This document shows, in pieces, positions 35,472 to 43,875 of a stretch of 64,000 nt of DNA; position 1 is the first letter of the stretch, and each line of letters begins with the position of its first letter. The position numbers were made by a program, and so were the translations under genes. The notes below the pieces were generated by a model that saw only the letters and a list, made by a program, of their open reading frames with translations, did not search any database and was not told the DNA's origin. Origin of the DNA: Leptolyngbya sp. FACHB-261 (GTDB taxonomy: Bacteria > Cyanobacteriota > Cyanobacteriia > FACHB-261). The stretch lies in contig NZ_JACJPL010000027.1 in NCBI RefSeq assembly GCF_014696065.1, positions 744,001-808,000 on the forward strand, read 5' to 3'.

Positions 35472-38183
35472 ATGTTCCGCCAACGCTATCGAACCAGACC
35501 TTATCAAATTTTGGGCATTCTATTTTTTAGTAGTTTGGCTCTCTGCCTGTGGTTGGGTCCGGTAGTTTGGCAGAACGGGCGTCCCAAATTGGGCAGTATG
35601 GCAACCGCCCAGGTAATGCCCCAGGTAAAAGCGCAGGTAAAAGCCCAAGCACAAGCCGCTACTACGGCTCAAGCGGATAGCCAACATCAACAGGTGCAGC
35701 AAGGCGTTGAACGTTATCAGGCTGGAGATTTCCAGGGAGCAGTTGAGCGTTGGCAACCGGCCTTGGTCGCTTACCGCAACGCTAATCGCCCGACCGAAAC
35801 AGCGATTGTACTGGAAAATTTGGCGAGGGCTTACCAACAACTGGGGCAGATTGACCGCTCGATTAGCCACTGGGAGCAGGCGATTGCTACCTCTCGTCAG
35901 CTCGGCGACTCTCGGCAGGTTGCCAGATTACTAACTGAGCAAGCCCAGTCTTACAGCAGTTTAGGCCAGCACCGACAGGCTATCGCCCTGCTATGTGGTG
36001 CTTACGGCGAAGCGCACAATTGCGCTGAGGCTAGCGCCTTGCAACTAGCGCGTAGTCAGCAGGACCGTCCAACCGAGGCAGCAGCCTTGGGCAGCTTGGG
36101 CAATGCTTACCGGCTGAGTGGTGAGTATGGGCAGGCGATCGAGTACCTGAACGCAGGGCTGCAATTGGCCCGTGAGCTGAACCAAACGACGTACACAATT
36201 GCTGCCTTAAATGACTTGGGCAATGCTCATGCCAGTCTTGCTCAAAGCCAGTACCGTCAGGCTAGTTCAGCGGAGCAACGAGGTGGTAGCAACGAAGCCA
36301 GTCAACTGCGAACTCAAGGGCGCAACCAAGACAGCCAAGCCCTGCAATATTTCCAAGAAAGCCTGCAATTGGCACGCAGCCAGAAGGATCAGTCCGCCCA
36401 ATTACGGGCCCTGCTCAACCTGGTACCCACCTATCACCGCAGCAACGATTCAGATCGAGCGGCTGAGAGTCTGCAACAGGCCGTGGCCTTGCTCGACCGT
36501 CTGCCCGACGACCGGGAGAAAGTCTATGCTGCTGTTGATTTAGCCAGCTTGCTGCAACCAGCCTTGGCGCTCAATCTAAGTTTGGCAGGACCCCAGTGCT
36601 TGCAATCTCGGACAGAACCCCAAGCGATTGAATTGCTCAGCAAAGCAACCGCCATTGCTCAACGCATTCAGGATCGCCGCTCAGAGTCTTTTGCCCTGGG
36701 CAAGTTGGGGCACATTTACGAATGTCGCCAAGACTATACCAAGGCATTGGAATTAACTCGGCAGGCTCAATGGGCTGCCGATCAAAATTTGCTGGCTAAA
36801 GACAGTCTTTATCTATGGGAATGGCAAGCTGGTCGAATTTTCAAAGCTCAAAATCGGCAACCGGAAGCTATCCAAGCCTACGAGCAAGCTGTGAATACCT
36901 TAGAGACAATTCGCGGGGACATTCTGATTGCCAGTCGAGATTTACAGTTTGATTTTCGCGACACTGTTGATCCTATCTATCGTGACCTCGCCGAATTGAG
37001 ATTGAGCCGAGCACTCCTTCCATCGGTATCGGCTAAAGACCGCACGCAGGAATTAAGCTCGGTGCTAAACACGATTGATTCACTGAAGTTAGCTGAACTG
37101 CAAAACTATTTCGGCAATGACTGTGTACTTGCAGTGGGGCCACAGCCATTGAATCAGGACAGTATAGGCAGTGCTACTGCGATTATAAATTCGATTATTT
37201 TCCGCGATCGAACTGCTATTTTAGTGAGCCTGCCTGATGGCGAGAAAAAACTGCACTGGCTCAATATCGATAATGAACGACTGAGACAAACAATTAATGA
37301 GTTCCGCAGAATTTTAGAACGACGGGCTGATTTGATTTACGATCCCACCTTGTCACGGCAAGTCTATGACTGGATTATCCGTCCGTTTGCTGAAGATTTA
37401 GCTCGCACCCAAACAACAACCCTGGTATTTGTGCAGGACGGCATTCTGCGCAGTGTACCCATGGCTGCCCTTCACGATGGCCAGCAATTTTTGATTCAAA
37501 AATACGCTGTCGCCACAACTGCCAGCCTTACCCTTACTGACGCCAAAGCCTTGGACCGGCAAGGTCTTCGGGCTCTAGCGCTGGGGTTGACTGAGGAATC
37601 CGCAGTTGATGGTCGCACCTTCCCAGCCCTATCTAATGTTGGGCTAGAAATTGATCAAGTCGAGACTGAATTGCCAGGCAGCAAGCAACTCTTAAACCAG
37701 GAATTTACGCGAGAGAGACTGCGGCAGGAACTGACCACAACCAGCTATCCAATTCTACATATTGCCACTCATGGCGAGTTTGGTTCAGAACCAGAAAATA
37801 CCTTTTTGGTAATGGGCAATAACGACAAGCTCACGATCAATGACTTGGATGCTGTGATTCGGAGTGTCAATCGCAAGATAGGGCCAGTCGAGTTATTAAC
37901 CCTTACAGCTTGTCAAACGGCTGCTGGAGATGACCGGGCAGCGCTTGGCTTGGCAGGTGTGGCCATCCAGGCAGGGGTCAAAAGCGCCCTAGCGTCCCTT
38001 TGGTACATTGACGACGCGGTTACAGCTGAGTTAGTAACTCAGTTCTACGATGGTTTGCGCGATGCCAAGCTGAGCAAAGCTGAGGCCTTGCGAGCAGCCC
38101 AGCAGGCAGTGATTAACAAGGGTGGCTTTTCTGCCCATCCTGCTTACTGGGCCCCTTTTACTCTGATCGGCAACTGGCTCTAG
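35472..38183 (+). CDS. Secreted TPR and CHAT-domain protein (caspase-like fold)
   Basis: 903 residues. A signal-anchor (ILGILFFSSLALCLWLGPVVW, about 12-32) and an Ala/Gln-rich linker precede TPR repeats (about 70-480; LENLARAYQQLGQIDRSISHW, LGSLGNAYRLSGEYGQAIEYL, LGKLGHIYECRQDYTKALEL). The CHAT domain covers about 600-903. The catalytic pair is intact: His767 in LHIATHGEF and Cys814 in LTACQTAAGD, with ALGLAGVAIQAGVKSALASLW and AHPAYWAPFTLIGNW at the end. CHAT proteases of the caspase clan cut proteins. Exported here, with TpsB divergent and DUF928 convergent 28 bases away. Natural substrate unknown. Confidence 0.9.
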   Translation: MFRQRYRTRPYQILGILFFSSLALCLWLGPVVWQNGRPKLGSMATAQVMPQVKAQVKAQAQAATTAQADSQHQQVQQGVERYQAGDFQGAVERWQPALVAYRNANRPTETAIVLENLARAYQQLGQIDRSISHWEQAIATSRQLGDSRQVARLLTEQAQSYSSLGQHRQAIALLCGAYGEAHNCAEASALQLARSQQDRPTEAAALGSLGNAYRLSGEYGQAIEYLNAGLQLARELNQTTYTIAALNDLGNAHASLAQSQYRQASSAEQRGGSNEASQLRTQGRNQDSQALQYFQESLQLARSQKDQSAQLRALLNLVPTYHRSNDSDRAAESLQQAVALLDRLPDDREKVYAAVDLASLLQPALALNLSLAGPQCLQSRTEPQAIELLSKATAIAQRIQDRRSESFALGKLGHIYECRQDYTKALELTRQAQWAADQNLLAKDSLYLWEWQAGRIFKAQNRQPEAIQAYEQAVNTLETIRGDILIASRDLQFDFRDTVDPIYRDLAELRLSRALLPSVSAKDRTQELSSVLNTIDSLKLAELQNYFGNDCVLAVGPQPLNQDSIGSATAIINSIIFRDRTAILVSLPDGEKKLHWLNIDNERLRQTINEFRRILERRADLIYDPTLSRQVYDWIIRPFAEDLARTQTTTLVFVQDGILRSVPMAALHDGQQFLIQKYAVATTASLTLTDAKALDRQGLRALALGLTEESAVDGRTFPALSNVGLEIDQVETELPGSKQLLNQEFTRERLRQELTTTSYPILHIATHGEFGSEPENTFLVMGNNDKLTINDLDAVIRSVNRKIGPVELLTLTACQTAAGDDRAALGLAGVAIQAGVKSALASLWYIDDAVTAELVTQFYDGLRDAKLSKAEALRAAQQAVINKGGFSAHPAYWAPFTLIGNWL

Positions 38184-38211
38184 GGATTGCTGATCTCTTT
38201 CTTGAGTGCGT

Positions 38212-38994
38212 CTAGCGCCGAGCTGACGCCTGACGCTGCAAGGCAGCAATCTGCCGCAGGGAAGCACTTCGCCTCGCGCTAGGGCCAGGTCCTGACTCTT
38301 CCAAGCGGGCCAGATCTTCCAAGAGACTAGAGACAAGATCCCGCGATTTGGGGTCACTGGCAGCAGCTAGGGCTTCTCCTAAAGCGTCGTACCAAAAACC
38401 GGCCCTTGCATAGAGCTGAGATCGCATTAGGCGATCAGGCGTTGCCGCTAAAGCTCGGGCCAGGCTAGGCGATGGCTCAACCACACGAATTTGGCTTCTG
38501 GCAATCAAATCACCAGACGGATGATTGGGGTTGCAAACCATAACCACTTGCCAGAGGTAAGTTCGTCCAACACTCAGGCCCGGTTGGTTAGTCGGCAAGG
38601 ATACTTGCATCATGCCGGGCGAACTTTGCAACTCTAGAGTTTGCACTGGTTGAGGATTGAGCTGGTTGTTGGCGTTATATTCGTAAAGTTTGAACTGGAG
38701 TGGTTTAGCCTCACTGCCGGGTGCAAACCAGGCAAAGGTTGGCCGAGTCGAACTGGTTTGCCCAGCTGGTTCTAGGGGAGCCAATAGCGTGAGTGCAGGT
38801 CCAGCTTCACCTCGACAGCCGCCTCGGGTACCAGCAGTCCCAGAGGGGCCAGGATTATCCGGTGGCCCTCCAGGCGGTATGTATTGAGCGAGGGCAGTTG
38901 ACGGCAAGGCAAGCGAGAGGCCGAGAATAGCACTCAAGAGCAATTTGTGGTTGCCATAACGGCTAAAGCTGAGTATTAACATTTGAATCATCAT
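38212..38994 (-). CDS. DUF928-family exported protein
   Basis: 260 residues. Signal peptide KLLLSAILGLSLALPSTALA. After a Gly/Pro-rich spacer the body has the DUF928 layout: ALTLLAPLEPAGQTSSTRPTFAWF, PLQFKLYEYN, LSVGRTYLWQVVMVCNPNHPSGDLIARSQI, then ALAATPDRLMRSQLYARAGFWYDALGEAL. DUF928 proteins are found in cyanobacteria next to CHAT, TpsB and CHASE2 genes. Function unknown. Start: ATG 38994 or 38991; no clear ribosome site distinguishes them. Confidence 0.85.
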   Translation of the reverse strand: MMIQMLILSFSRYGNHKLLLSAILGLSLALPSTALAQYIPPGGPPDNPGPSGTAGTRGGCRGEAGPALTLLAPLEPAGQTSSTRPTFAWFAPGSEAKPLQFKLYEYNANNQLNPQPVQTLELQSSPGMMQVSLPTNQPGLSVGRTYLWQVVMVCNPNHPSGDLIARSQIRVVEPSPSLARALAATPDRLMRSQLYARAGFWYDALGEALAAASDPKSRDLVSSLLEDLARLEESGPGPSARRSASLRQIAALQRQASARR

Positions 38995-39162
38995 ATCGAA
39001 TGGACCACTGGCTCATTTAGCTCACTCACACCATACAAGAAGGTGTTAAAGCCGACAGCCGTCTTTTGCGACAGTTAACCTGCAACCAATGGCAAATCCC
39101 ATGTTGATTACTGCAAAGCTAATGGCTGAAATTGGCACAGACTAGAGTAGCCAACCGGACAT

Positions 39163-41055
39163 TTAACTCGAGTGGCGTTGCCAGAAACGTTTCTTAATCA
39201 CTGGCCAGCTCAAAAGACAGACGGTACCTTTAGGGCTTTGAGGAAGTCGCTGGAATTTGCCGCCTAGTTGACGAGCTAAATTCTCAGCCTGTTGCGTTCC
39301 CCGGCCTTTAGAGTTTGTGGTTAAACCGGCACCGTTATCAGTGATACGCAGCACATAGGTATTCTTTTCCTGAGTGCAAATGACGCTGAGCCGAGTCGCG
39401 GCAGTAGCGTATTTACCAACATTGCACAAGGCTTCTTCCAGAAAGCGACAGAGACTGCGCTTGTGATCGGCAGTGAGGCTGCGATCATCAATCGGGTCAA
39501 ATTGGCGTATTTTAATTCTGATGCTTTTGAAGCAGGGAAAGTCGCGTAGCAGAGTGTCAGAGTAGACCTCGTAGAGAATTTCGTGTAGAGGCGCTTGTAA
39601 GTCAAGCTCCTGTCCCTCGCCGAGGTACAGGCTGTCGTTTTGCGTCAGGCTTTCACGGCGCACTGATTCGTAGACTGAGCGTAATTCTTGATTGAGATGC
39701 TCTAGTTCTAGTAAAAGGCGACTTGAGGGCTCATCTTGTTCTCGGGCTTGGCGGAGCAGTCGCGCCAAAATCTGTAATGGGCCATTGTGAATGGCATCGA
39801 AAGTCTGATCAATGACTAATTGTCGCTGCTCAATTTGCGCCCTTAGGTAACGGTTGTATTGATAAAAAGGCGTGAGTCCAGCCCCATTGAGACCCAAGAC
39901 CAGCAGCGCAGGAACCACAGGAATCCACCAGCCCAGGAGCAGCAGCAAATAAGCGGCAGTCACCAAGATCAGGCTGGCCAGCATTAAACCCAGAAAAACT
40001 CTAAGCGGAGAATGAACAAACCGGCTCAAGCCAATGCCGACTAGGCCCCAAACCGTGACCCAGAGGTATTCCCACGGCTCACGCCAAGCGTTCAGCAGTG
40101 GCCGCTGATCGAGGACGGCACTGATTATCTGACTCACTGCATGGGCCTGGATCTCAACACCATCGACTAAACCGCGCTTCTGACCATCGCCAGCCACGGC
40201 TGTTGTATTCACGCTGTCTTTGACACTGTCGGCCGTCATGCCAATGATGACGACCCGGTTGCGGATCCAGTCAGGCTTGACTTGCCCATCAATAATTTGA
40301 CTGAAGGAAACCCTACGAAAAGGGGCTAGACCACCACGAAAGTTCAGCAGCAGTTGACTGGTTGTGCCAACCGATTCACCGATGTAGCCACCGAAGTTAA
40401 CGGAGAATCGGGGTAGCTCTGTTTTACCCAGACGCATGGCATTTTTGTCACGAATTCCATTACTGACTTCAGTTCTTAAATACTGCTCTGTTAAGCGGAG
40501 AGCCAGTGAAAACTTGTATCCCTGTTCTGTATTAATTCCTAATAAGCTACGCCGTAGACGGCCATCGGAGTCTAATAGAACATCAGCGAAACCAGCCTGC
40601 TGAGCAGGCAACTCTGGAGGGGGATTGACAGTAGAGTTACCGGCTCCTTTCAAAGCCCGTTCAATCACAATTAAATTCTTATTTTGTTGAAAGATAGCAG
40701 CCAGTTCTGAGCGACCAGAACCGACTGGCAAATCTCTAAAAATATCCAGGCCAATTGCTCTAGGCTGATAACTTTGTAGAGTTCTGAACAGGAGAGCTAG
40801 ATCACGATCAGGGACAGGGTAACCGAAGCGACGAATATCAGTTTCATTTACCCCGACGATCAGAATTCGCTCGTCAGTGGGCTCAGAGGGGCGAAGGCGG
40901 AGAAACGCGTCTAATGTGTTCCATTCTGAGGTTTCTAGGGCTCCAGTAAAACGGCTAACCATCACTAGCCCGATCACAATCAAACCGGGTAAAGCACCTA
41001 CTCGCCAGATGGTTAGCTCTCGCCGAATCGCCGCTGCTAATCTCACGGCCGTCAA
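39163..41055 (-). CDS. CHASE2-domain histidine kinase
   Basis: 630 residues. One N-terminal membrane helix (about 20-36), a large extracytoplasmic CHASE2 domain (about 40-320; ILIVGVNETDIRRFGYP, RAIGLDIFRDLPV, VVIIGMTADSVKDS, VDGVEIQAHAVSQI), three more membrane helices (about 335-400), then a cytoplasmic HisKA_3-like dimerisation region with His423 in FDAIHNGPLQILARLL. The ATPase domain has EEALCNVGKYATAATRL, ITDNGAGL and GRGTQQAENLARQLGGKF. Together with the NarL-like regulator directly upstream it forms a two-component system whose signal would be sensed outside the cytoplasmic membrane. The regulator stop is 28 bases away. Confidence 0.93.
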   Translation of the reverse strand: MTAVRLAAAIRRELTIWRVGALPGLIVIGLVMVSRFTGALETSEWNTLDAFLRLRPSEPTDERILIVGVNETDIRRFGYPVPDRDLALLFRTLQSYQPRAIGLDIFRDLPVGSGRSELAAIFQQNKNLIVIERALKGAGNSTVNPPPELPAQQAGFADVLLDSDGRLRRSLLGINTEQGYKFSLALRLTEQYLRTEVSNGIRDKNAMRLGKTELPRFSVNFGGYIGESVGTTSQLLLNFRGGLAPFRRVSFSQIIDGQVKPDWIRNRVVIIGMTADSVKDSVNTTAVAGDGQKRGLVDGVEIQAHAVSQIISAVLDQRPLLNAWREPWEYLWVTVWGLVGIGLSRFVHSPLRVFLGLMLASLILVTAAYLLLLLGWWIPVVPALLVLGLNGAGLTPFYQYNRYLRAQIEQRQLVIDQTFDAIHNGPLQILARLLRQAREQDEPSSRLLLELEHLNQELRSVYESVRRESLTQNDSLYLGEGQELDLQAPLHEILYEVYSDTLLRDFPCFKSIRIKIRQFDPIDDRSLTADHKRSLCRFLEEALCNVGKYATAATRLSVICTQEKNTYVLRITDNGAGLTTNSKGRGTQQAENLARQLGGKFQRLPQSPKGTVCLLSWPVIKKRFWQRHSS

Positions 41056-41083
41056 TCTCTCTGCACCTTGCGTTCAAGCGGCC

Positions 41084-41758
41084 TTAGTCGATCAACCCCT
41101 CTTCTCTAGCCCGCATTTCTGTCTGGATGCGAATGTTTTTGCCAGCATCAGGATAAACATCCAACACATCCTGGATTTTTGTCCAGTAGTGGCGTACAGT
41201 GCGCTCTGAAACACACATGCGTTCGGCTATGGTCTTGTCCTGTAAACCCTCGCGAAAGGCTAGATTGAGCACTTCCAGCCACTCAGGCTTCACTTCTACG
41301 CCTGTTCGCATTTCCTTTGGCGTATAGATTAAACCTTGCAAAGCCCAATCAACTCGAGTGAGCATTTCCTTAATGGGCAGACTTTTATCAGCAACAGTAA
41401 AGCCACCTTCATGGGCATCAATCAGAGGCCGCAAACGCACCAACGAACGAATGTGGGCACTTTGCACCACAATGTTGAGCGCTGGGTAATTCTTCATCAA
41501 CGTTCTTAATAGTTGAATGCCCGTATCAGTGCGTGCAGAACCACCCGCAAGCTCTGGCATGGAAAGATCCATAACGACCAACCCAGGCTGGAATTTTTCT
41601 GCTTGATTCTGAGCCTCTTGAGCAGTTTGGGCAGTTAAAATATCTGCTTCTGGGTAGTGGCGTCGAAGCACGTCTAAAGTACCACTGAGGACCGATTCGT
41701 GATCGTCGACCACAAGGATCTTTCGTGTCCCTGGCTCTGATAATGCTTGACTCATCAT
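41084..41758 (-). CDS. NarL/LuxR-type response regulator
   Basis: 224 residues from ATG 41758, with AGGGA 7 bases in front; ATG 41797 overlaps the upstream gene and ATG 41755 is one codon later. Receiver domain: KILVVDDHESVLSG, phosphoacceptor Asp (LVVMDLSMPE), QSAHIRSLVRLRP with a somewhat long loop, and Lys in VADKSLP. The C-terminal helix-turn-helix has LAFREGLQDKTIAERMCVSERTVRHYWTKIQDVL, followed by a basic tail. Expected to be phosphorylated by the CHASE2 kinase directly downstream. Targets are likely the genes of this cluster, by inference. Confidence 0.92.
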   Translation of the reverse strand: MMSQALSEPGTRKILVVDDHESVLSGTLDVLRRHYPEADILTAQTAQEAQNQAEKFQPGLVVMDLSMPELAGGSARTDTGIQLLRTLMKNYPALNIVVQSAHIRSLVRLRPLIDAHEGGFTVADKSLPIKEMLTRVDWALQGLIYTPKEMRTGVEVKPEWLEVLNLAFREGLQDKTIAERMCVSERTVRHYWTKIQDVLDVYPDAGKNIRIQTEMRAREEGLID

Positions 41759-41780
41759 CGATATCCCTACAGCTTCTAAC

Positions 41781-42542
41781 CTATTTTTGGGATCCATCTG
41801 TTTGCGGTGACCAACGGAAGTACCAAACCACCGTGAGATTCTTTTTGTGGTGGTAGCACTGTCCTGACGCTAAGAAGCGAAAAGCGCGACCAAGATACTC
41901 CCTGTCCCTGGAAGCATAACAGGAAATGAGAGCGGCAGCATCCGGATAAACAAACTGTACACTCAGCTCACTGATTGCCTGGTTCCAAAGTGAACGCTGC
42001 GCTTGCAAGCCAATATGAACCAAGCTAGCTTCTACGGCATTGAGTTGTAGCAGTTCATCCAACATTCTTAAAACTACAATACTTAAATCAGCTGACTCAG
42101 GATGCCAACTAGGCGGCAACTCTGATGTGAAATTAAGCTGAGGATAACTCGCTTGCCAGGGCTCTATTAGACTATGAATCGCCAGCGGCAAACTATCCTC
42201 AATATAAGCGGGAGATAAATGATCGCTAAGCTTTCTGAGATAGCTGTGCCAATCGTCCAGCTTGGTCAACCAATTCTGCTGATGGCTCGCTGAGATGCCC
42301 GTTTCATCTACTAGAGACAGTTCTAAACGTCGTCGCATGGTGAAGGTTTCCTGCAACAACCCATCCCGGATTTTTTCTGCCTCATGGAATAACTGGCTCG
42401 ACTGCTTCCGAGACCACCATTTGACAGCATGTTGAGTTTGAAAATATGACCAGATCAGCCACAGCGAGCCCATAATGCCAACCACTGAAGCGATGACTGC
42501 CGGACGAAGAAGGGAAAGCACAGGAAAACTAAAAGAGGTCAA
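41781..42542 (-). CDS. Membrane protein resembling a histidine kinase without the phosphoacceptor histidine
   Basis: 253 residues. One membrane helix at about 10-33 (RPAVIASVVGIMGSLWLIWSYF). A HisKA_3-like helix follows: EAEKIRDGLLQETFTMRRRLELS, where kinases of this class read I-H-D-G-L-L-Q; here Arg59 stands in place of His. The rest aligns loosely to an ATPase domain (VVLRMLDELLQLNAVEASLVHIG) but no DxGxG or GxG box is visible. It is first in a run with the regulator and the CHASE2 kinase (overlap of 17 bases with the long regulator start). Probably a regulatory pseudokinase that modulates the CHASE2 kinase or regulator. Confidence 0.75.
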   Translation of the reverse strand: MTSFSFPVLSLLRPAVIASVVGIMGSLWLIWSYFQTQHAVKWWSRKQSSQLFHEAEKIRDGLLQETFTMRRRLELSLVDETGISASHQQNWLTKLDDWHSYLRKLSDHLSPAYIEDSLPLAIHSLIEPWQASYPQLNFTSELPPSWHPESADLSIVVLRMLDELLQLNAVEASLVHIGLQAQRSLWNQAISELSVQFVYPDAAALISCYASRDREYLGRAFRFLASGQCYHHKKNLTVVWYFRWSPQTDGSQK

Positions 42543-42849
42543 GACTCAAAGAGGCGCCTGAATCGCTCTGCTGCTAGAGCATCGAGCAGTCTAAGATTCT
42601 CTTCTACGCTAGCTTACCCCTATCAGGTCCTAGCTTCTGGTTTATGACAGCCTATTTGCCAAAAGCAGACGAGCTCTCTGTACTATTACGCCATTTTCCT
42701 TGCCGAAAACTGCAATGGAATTTTGCGCCTGTACGCTATAACCCCACCTCGTATCTCAGAACTGGCGCGAACCTAAGGTGGTGGCACAAACTTGCCCTGA
42801 TGATTGCCAAGTACTATGCCAAACACTACAAGAGTATCGGTTGCAGGCT
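42543..42849. other. Intergenic region upstream of the signalling operon
   Basis: About 300 bases between the foldase gene stop and the signalling operon start. A plus-strand frame at 42644-42949 exists but has no support. Likely promoter region of the operon. Confidence 0.3.
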
Positions 42850-43551
42850 TCACCCAGTAGTCACCGTTCCCAGCTCGCTTAACTGCTCCTGTAGCCAGCT
42901 CTCTAATAATTCATCTAGTAGGCGTTGCCTCGTGGCCTCATCCAGTTGAGCGGGAAGCCGTTGCTCTAAACGCACGATCACAAGCCAATTGCCCACCGCA
43001 GTGGGTGGCCACAGCTGACCGGGTCGTCCCACAGTTAGCAACCGAGCCAGGGTCGGATGATAGCCTCCCAGCTCAACTGGCCCCACTAGACCTCTGGTTT
43101 TAGCCTCTGGTCCTTGCGAATACTCTCGGGCTAGCTCGGCAAAAGATTGTTCACCAGCCTGGATGCGGAAGTAAAGCTCATCTGCAACCCCTACATCTTG
43201 AGTGCGGATGAGCGAATAAATAACTTGATCCAACTGACTCTTGCGCTTAAGGAAGTATGACTCTAGCTTGTTGCCACCAACAATCTGCTTCAGCTTCTGA
43301 ATTTTTAGATCCCGCGTCACTAAAGCATCCAGATTTCCAGACGGTTCAACGGGGGGCTGGTTACGCTGGTGTTGCTCTCGCACCCGTTGACAAGCGAGCC
43401 CAATTTCCTCAGACGTACATTCAATCGAAGCAATAGCCTGATCAATCACAAGTTCGCGCAGTAAGCGGGGTAATAATTGATAGCGATCGAGTAAACCAAC
43501 AATTTGCTCGGAGGTTACAACTTGATCTTTGACTTGTAGAACAGCAGTCAT
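42850..43551 (-). CDS. Parvulin-type peptidyl-prolyl isomerase (SurA/PpiC-like)
   Basis: 233 residues. N-terminal helical part (VTSEQIVGLLDRYQLLPRLLREL, CTSEEIGLACQRVREQHQ, YFLKRKSQLDQVIYSLIRT) as in SurA-like chaperones, then a parvulin domain (ADELYFRIQAGEQSFAELAREYSQGPEAKTRGLVGPVELG, PGQLWPPTAVGNWLVIVRLEQRLP). No signal peptide, so cytoplasmic. In cyanobacteria such genes often sit next to type I secretion substrates, and here the calpain-like and PPC-repeat genes without signal peptides are just upstream. A role in keeping them secretion-competent is inference. Confidence 0.82.
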   Translation of the reverse strand: MTAVLQVKDQVVTSEQIVGLLDRYQLLPRLLRELVIDQAIASIECTSEEIGLACQRVREQHQRNQPPVEPSGNLDALVTRDLKIQKLKQIVGGNKLESYFLKRKSQLDQVIYSLIRTQDVGVADELYFRIQAGEQSFAELAREYSQGPEAKTRGLVGPVELGGYHPTLARLLTVGRPGQLWPPTAVGNWLVIVRLEQRLPAQLDEATRQRLLDELLESWLQEQLSELGTVTTG

Positions 43552-43875
43552 GGTACAGGCTCTCCTAGTTACGCTGTGTTGACTTCAGCGCCAGCAAACT
43601 TTGTTTGATGATCCAAATCTTAGGAGAGAAGCCCAATGAGCGCAGGGACTCTTTCTGTCAACTTAATTGCCAAAACCGAACACAGGTTTAGCCGAAAAGA
43701 GTAAGCGCCATGACCGAGAAATGCACGTCCAAAAAATGTATGCCCAAGCAATACACCCCCAAGCAATCCATTCAAGCCCTCATTTAGAAAACCCGCTCGA
43801 ATTGACAACCTTTCGAGCGGGTGCGGTTTTGCAGGAAGGGAAGGCTTTAGCTCAGGCTCAGGTTATTCCTTCAAA
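43552..43875. other. Intergenic region after the calpain-like gene
   Basis: Contains the terminator at 43786-43822 and nothing else recognised. The frames at 43620-43808 and 43667-43879 have no gene-like content. Confidence 0.35.
43786..43822 (-). terminator. Terminator of the calpain-like gene
   Basis: Arms ACCCGCTCGAA (43791-43801) and TTCGAGCGGGT (43812-43822), perfect, with a 10-base loop; on the minus strand the hairpin is followed by TTTTC. It lies about 55 bases after the stop of the calpain-like gene. Confidence 0.75.

Noticed and set aside
41084-41797. Long start (ATG 41797) for the response regulator
   Set aside because: It has no ribosome site and overlaps the upstream gene; ATG 41758 has AGGGA at good spacing.
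42644-42949. Plus-strand frame overlapping the foldase gene end
   Set aside because: No recognisable domains, and it covers the 3' end of a well-supported gene.
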